Of a stretch of DNA of 64,000 nucleotides, positions 60,827 through 64,000 are shown one piece after another. Below the pieces are notes generated by a model, which saw nothing but the letters and a program-made list of their open reading frames with translations, was not told the origin of the DNA and did no database searches. Location: positions 619,844-683,843 of the forward strand of contig NZ_KK214998.1 of NCBI RefSeq assembly GCF_000633935.1, written 5' to 3'. This DNA is from Ectothiorhodospira haloalkaliphila ATCC 51935. Its GTDB lineage: Bacteria; Pseudomonadota; Gammaproteobacteria; Ectothiorhodospirales; Ectothiorhodospiraceae. Made by a program: the position numbers and the translations under genes. Positions within the stretch are counted from its first letter, which is position 1; each line of letters begins with the position of its first letter.

Positions 60827-62995
60827 ATGAGCGAGTATGTCACGGCGGGTCAGTTGCAGGTTGCCGCCCAACTGCACGATTTCATCAACCAGGAAGCCCT
60901 GCCGGGCACGAATGTCTCTGCCGAGGCCTTCTGGGGTGGCCTGGACCGGATCGTTCATGATCTGGCCCCCCGAAACCGTGAGTTGCTGGACAAGCGCGAT
61001 GCCATGCAGGTGTCCATTGACGACTGGCACAAGGCGCATCCCGGCCCTGTGGATATGCAGGCCTACCAGGATTTCCTGCGGGAATCCGGCTACCTGTTGC
61101 CCGAAGGCGAAGATTTCCAGGTGACCACGTCCAATGTGGATGCCGAGGTGGCCAGCCAGGCCGGGCCACAGCTGGTGGTGCCGGTGATGAACGCCCGCTA
61201 TGCCCTGAATGCCGCCAATGCCCGCTGGGGTAGCCTTTATGACGCCCTCTACGGTACGGACGCCATTGCCGATGCGGATGGCTGTGAGCGCGGGGCCGAG
61301 TACAACCCCCGCCGTGGTGCCAGGGTGGTGGAGTTCGCGCGGCAGTTTCTGGATGACGCCGCACCCCTGCAGCAGGGCAGTCATGGTGGCTCCAGGGGCT
61401 ATGCCGTGGTGGATGGGGTGCTGCGCGTCACGTGTGCCGATGGCAGCGAGACCGGCCTCAAGGTACCCGGGCAGCTCAAGGGCTACCAGGGCGATGCGTC
61501 GGCCCCCAAGGCGGTACTCCTGGAGCACAACGGCATTCACTTCGAAATCCAGTTTGATGCCGAACACCCCATTGGCAAGACCGATTCCGCCAGCATCAAG
61601 GACATACTCATGGAGTCGGCCCTGACCGCCATCATGGACTGCGAGGACTCGGTGGCCGCAGTGGACGCGGAAGACAAGGTGGTGGTCTACCGTAACTGGC
61701 TGGGCCTGATGAAGGGCGACCTGTCCACCACCTTCCAGAAGGGTGGCAAGAGCGTGGAGCGCTCCATGCACCCGGACCGGGAATACACCACGCCGGAAGG
61801 CGGTCGCCTGGTGATGCAGGGCCGCTCGCTCATGTTCGTGCGCAATGTGGGTCACCTCATGACCATTGATGCCGTGCGTGACAAGGATGGCCAGCCCGTT
61901 CCCGAGGGCATTCTGGATGGGATGATCACCAGCCTGATCGCCTTGCATGACCTGAACAAGACCACCGGCCTGCGTAATTCCCGCAGCGGTTCGGTATATA
62001 TCGTCAAGCCCAAGATGCACGGCCCGGAAGAGGTGGCCTTCACCAACGAACTCTTCGGGCGCGTCGAGGATGCCCTGGGCATGACCCGTCACACCCTGAA
62101 GGTGGGGGTGATGGACGAGGAGCGGCGCACCACCCTGAACCTCAAGGCCTGCATCCGCGAGGTGAAGGAGCGCATCGTCTTCATCAACACCGGATTCCTG
62201 GATCGCACCGGGGACGAGATCCACACCTCCATGGAAGCCGGCCCCATGATCCGCAAGGCTGCCATGAAGAACTCCCGCTGGTTGCAGGCCTACGAGGACT
62301 GGAACGTGGATGTGGGTCTGGCCTGTGGCCTCAAGGGGCATGCCCAGATCGGCAAGGGCATGTGGGCCATGCCGGATCTGATGGCCGACATGCTCAAGCA
62401 GAAGGTGGGGCATCCCAAGGCCGGTGCCAACACCGCCTGGGTGCCGTCCCCCACGGCCGCCACCCTGCATGCCCTGCATTATCACCAGGTGAACGTGGCC
62501 GACGTGCAGGCCCAACTGGCCGGTCAGCGCCGCGCGCGGCTGGAGGATATCCTCACCATCCCGGTGGAGGCCGATCCCCAGTGGAGCGCCGAGGAGATCC
62601 AGCAGGAACTGGACAACAACGCCCAGGGCATCCTGGGTTACGTGGTGCGCTGGATCGACCACGGCGTGGGTTGCTCCAAGGTGCCAGACATCAATAATGT
62701 GGGACTGATGGAGGACCGGGCCACCCTGCGTATCTCCAGCCAGCACATCGCCAACTGGCTGCATCACGGCATCTGCAGTGAGGCTCAGGTGGTGGAGACC
62801 CTCAAGCGCATGGCCAGGGTGGTGGATGAGCAGAACGCCAGTGATCCCACCTATCACCCCATGTCGGCAGACTTCAATGCCTCGGTGGCCTTCCAGGCGG
62901 CTTGTGATCTGGTCTTCAAGGGGCGCGAGCAACCCAGCGGCTATACGGAGCCGGTACTTCATCAGCGCCGGATCGAGGCCAAGGCAAGGGTCTGA
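60827..62995 (+). CDS. glcB: malate synthase G
   Basis: The 722-residue single-chain enzyme condenses glyoxylate and acetyl-CoA. It has the TIM-barrel motif [18 protein letters not shown], the [18 protein letters not shown] region and [18 protein letters not shown]. The length of about 720 separates it from the shorter isoform A. It allows growth on acetate or glycolate. No isocitrate lyase gene is adjacent. It ends at a repeat-rich intergenic region with a perfect palindromic terminator. Confidence 0.97.
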   Translation: MSEYVTAGQLQVAAQLHDFINQEALPGTNVSAEAFWGGLDRIVHDLAPRNRELLDKRDAMQVSIDDWHKAHPGPVDMQAYQDFLRESGYLLPEGEDFQVTTSNVDAEVASQAGPQLVVPVMNARYALNAANARWGSLYDALYGTDAIADADGCERGAEYNPRRGARVVEFARQFLDDAAPLQQGSHGGSRGYAVVDGVLRVTCADGSETGLKVPGQLKGYQGDASAPKAVLLEHNGIHFEIQFDAEHPIGKTDSASIKDILMESALTAIMDCEDSVAAVDAEDKVVVYRNWLGLMKGDLSTTFQKGGKSVERSMHPDREYTTPEGGRLVMQGRSLMFVRNVGHLMTIDAVRDKDGQPVPEGILDGMITSLIALHDLNKTTGLRNSRSGSVYIVKPKMHGPEEVAFTNELFGRVEDALGMTRHTLKVGVMDEERRTTLNLKACIREVKERIVFINTGFLDRTGDEIHTSMEAGPMIRKAAMKNSRWLQAYEDWNVDVGLACGLKGHAQIGKGMWAMPDLMADMLKQKVGHPKAGANTAWVPSPTAATLHALHYHQVNVADVQAQLAGQRRARLEDILTIPVEADPQWSAEEIQQELDNNAQGILGYVVRWIDHGVGCSKVPDINNVGLMEDRATLRISSQHIANWLHHGICSEAQVVETLKRMARVVDEQNASDPTYHPMSADFNASVAFQAACDLVFKGREQPSGYTEPVLHQRRIEAKARV

Positions 62996-63026
62996 TGGAC
63001 TCAGCGCCGGCAGGCTGGATTGTGCG

Positions 63027-63068
63027 TTGACGCATCGATGTTGACGTGTCGATGTTGGCGTATCGAAA
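63027..63068 (+). repeat. three tandem 14-bp units downstream of glcB
   Basis: TTGACGCATCGATG, TTGACGTGTCGATG and TTGGCGTATCGAAA follow one another without spacers immediately before the terminator. Confidence 0.85.
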
Positions 63069-63098
63069 AAGGGGGCGGCCCATGGGCCGCCCCCTTTT
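63067..63098. terminator. perfect 32-bp palindromic terminator between glcB and the MBL gene
   Basis: AAAAGGGGGCGGCCCA and its exact complement are centred at 63082.5. With A's on one side and T's on the other, it is a textbook bidirectional intrinsic terminator for the convergent genes. Confidence 0.93.
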
Positions 63099-63143
63099 CA
63101 ATGGTTCAATCTCTTCAATGGTTCAATTCAGTTGACCGGTCAA
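63097..63143. repeat. duplicated 14-mer and 12-bp palindrome after the terminator
   Basis: TTCAATGGTTCAAT occurs at 63097-63110 and again at 63114-63127. TTGACCGGTCAA (63132-63143) is a perfect palindrome that follows. Confidence 0.8.
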
Positions 63144-63167
63144 TTGTCCGGTTCTGGCTGTCGAGGC

Positions 63168-64000
63168 TCATTCGTGATCCAGCCAGAACTCCAGGCCCTG
63201 CACATTCAGTTCCACATCCATCCCCAGCAGCTCCCTGACCCGAGGTTCCGGCATGTCGCAGCCGTGGGTCCGCAGACGCTTCACCAGCAAGGCCATCATG
63301 CCTTCCACCAGGGCCTCGTGCCGACCCTCGCCGGCGTCCGCATGCGCACGGGCCATGTCCACGTAGGCATCGATCATCTCATGCTGTTCCGCCTGCAGGC
63401 GCGATAGATCATTCACGCGCCCGTAGTGGGTGAGGTACATGTAATCCAACCCCTGATCCACCAGGCGATCCACTGAGGCATGCAGGGCATCGGGGTCGAA
63501 TTGCACCGGGGTGGTGGTGGGCAGGGCGAAAGCACCACGGTCCGTATCGAATTCACGATAGGACAACCCGAACGTATCTCCGCTGAAGGCCCCATGCCCG
63601 GCCTCGTCCACCACGCTGAAATGGTGTTTCGCATGTCCTGGGGTGTCCAGGAAGGTGAGGGTGCGGCCATTGAGTGAGACCGTGTCACCGTCCTGGGCCT
63701 GAATGACCCGCTCTTCGGGGATGGGCAGGATCTCACCAAACATGCGCGCCATGGCCTCTTCCCCATAAACGGCCGTGGCCCCGGCGATGAGCTTGGAGGG
63801 ATCGATCATGTGCCGCGCCCCCCGTGGGTGGATCACCAGCCGGGCCTCGGGCAGGTGGCTCATGAGTGCGCCGGCACCGCCGGCGTGATCCAGGTGGACG
63901 TGGGTGGGGATCACATAGTCCACCTGATCCCGGGTGATGCCCTTGTGCTCCAGCACTTCCAGCAGCCCGGGTACGGACAGGGCAGTACCCGTCTCCACGA
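63168..64000 (-). CDS. metallo-beta-lactamase-fold hydrolase (partial)
   Basis: The frame is open to the window edge, so the N-terminus is missing; an internal GTG at 63998 is not the true start. At least 276 residues are seen. The zinc motif is THVHLDHAGGAG, with a later histidine in DTPGHAKHH and aspartate in FSGDTFGLSY. The C-terminal 90 residues are helical with HYGRVNDLSRL. This resembles uncharacterised MBL-fold proteins rather than lactamases or glyoxalases II. Substrate unknown. Confidence 0.85.
   Translation of the reverse strand, partial: VETGTALSVPGLLEVLEHKGITRDQVDYVIPTHVHLDHAGGAGALMSHLPEARLVIHPRGARHMIDPSKLIAGATAVYGEEAMARMFGEILPIPEERVIQAQDGDTVSLNGRTLTFLDTPGHAKHHFSVVDEAGHGAFSGDTFGLSYREFDTDRGAFALPTTTPVQFDPDALHASVDRLVDQGLDYMYLTHYGRVNDLSRLQAEQHEMIDAYVDMARAHADAGEGRHEALVEGMMALLVKRLRTHGCDMPEPRVRELLGMDVELNVQGLEFWLDHE

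Noticed and set aside
60689-62962. A 757-codon open frame on the - strand opposite glcB
   Set aside because: Shadow of malate synthase G, whose conserved motifs define the coding strand.

Overview
The window comes from a GC-rich gammaproteobacterial chromosome. Neighbourhoods such as pepA-holC-valS opposite lptFG, xerD-dsbC, fimV-truA-trpFBA-accD-folC and dedD-cvpA-purF are typical of that class. A cowN gene behind a textbook NifA/IHF/sigma-54 promoter implies a nitrogen fixer. Together these suggest a purple sulfur bacterium or a relative such as the Ectothiorhodospiraceae; this taxonomic placement is inference. I saw no rRNA, tRNA, CRISPR array or prophage, and no gene-free stretch longer than 300 bases.

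Positions 1-4350 are accessory DNA. An IS1634-like transposase runs off the left edge and lies against the 3' remnant of a type I specificity gene (hsdS). Two translationally coupled genes follow: a RhuM-Fic fusion and an intact hsdR whose protein carries three tandem cysteine-rich repeats. Positions 4436-9314 hold two gamma-glutamyltransferase-family genes flanking a FadL-type porin gene. cowN follows, convergent with the second of them.

Positions 9764-25000 are mostly core: valS-holC-pepA, divergent lptFG, an RDD membrane protein, a PilZ protein, an NfeD/SPFH pair, xerD, dsbC, a CnoX-like thioredoxin (apparent sigma-32 promoter) and parE. A small two-helix membrane protein gene lies between parE and parC. 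A REP pair and a near-consensus sigma-32 promoter precede htpX. Then come a FimX-like degenerate GGDEF/EAL protein and its conserved neighbour, the complete EF-P modification set (epmB, efp, epmA), psd, prmB, hemN, aroC and an MFS transporter.

Positions 41581-46900 carry a LysR regulator divergent from leuC-leuD-leuB, then asd. fimV (pilus/polarity hub), a small multi-spanning protein, truA, trpF-trpB-trpA, accD, folC, dps, dedD, cvpA, purF, an L,D-transpeptidase and glcB (malate synthase G) follow. A perfect palindromic bidirectional terminator separates glcB from a metallo-beta-lactamase-fold gene cut by the right edge.

Recurring themes are type IV pilus and c-di-GMP control (PilZ, FimX-like, FimV), envelope biogenesis and protein quality control (LptFG, NfeD/SPFH, DsbC, CnoX, HtpX), and leucine/tryptophan/aspartate-family biosynthesis. 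Several starts were moved from the longest open frame to sites with better ribosome-binding sequences; each case is noted.
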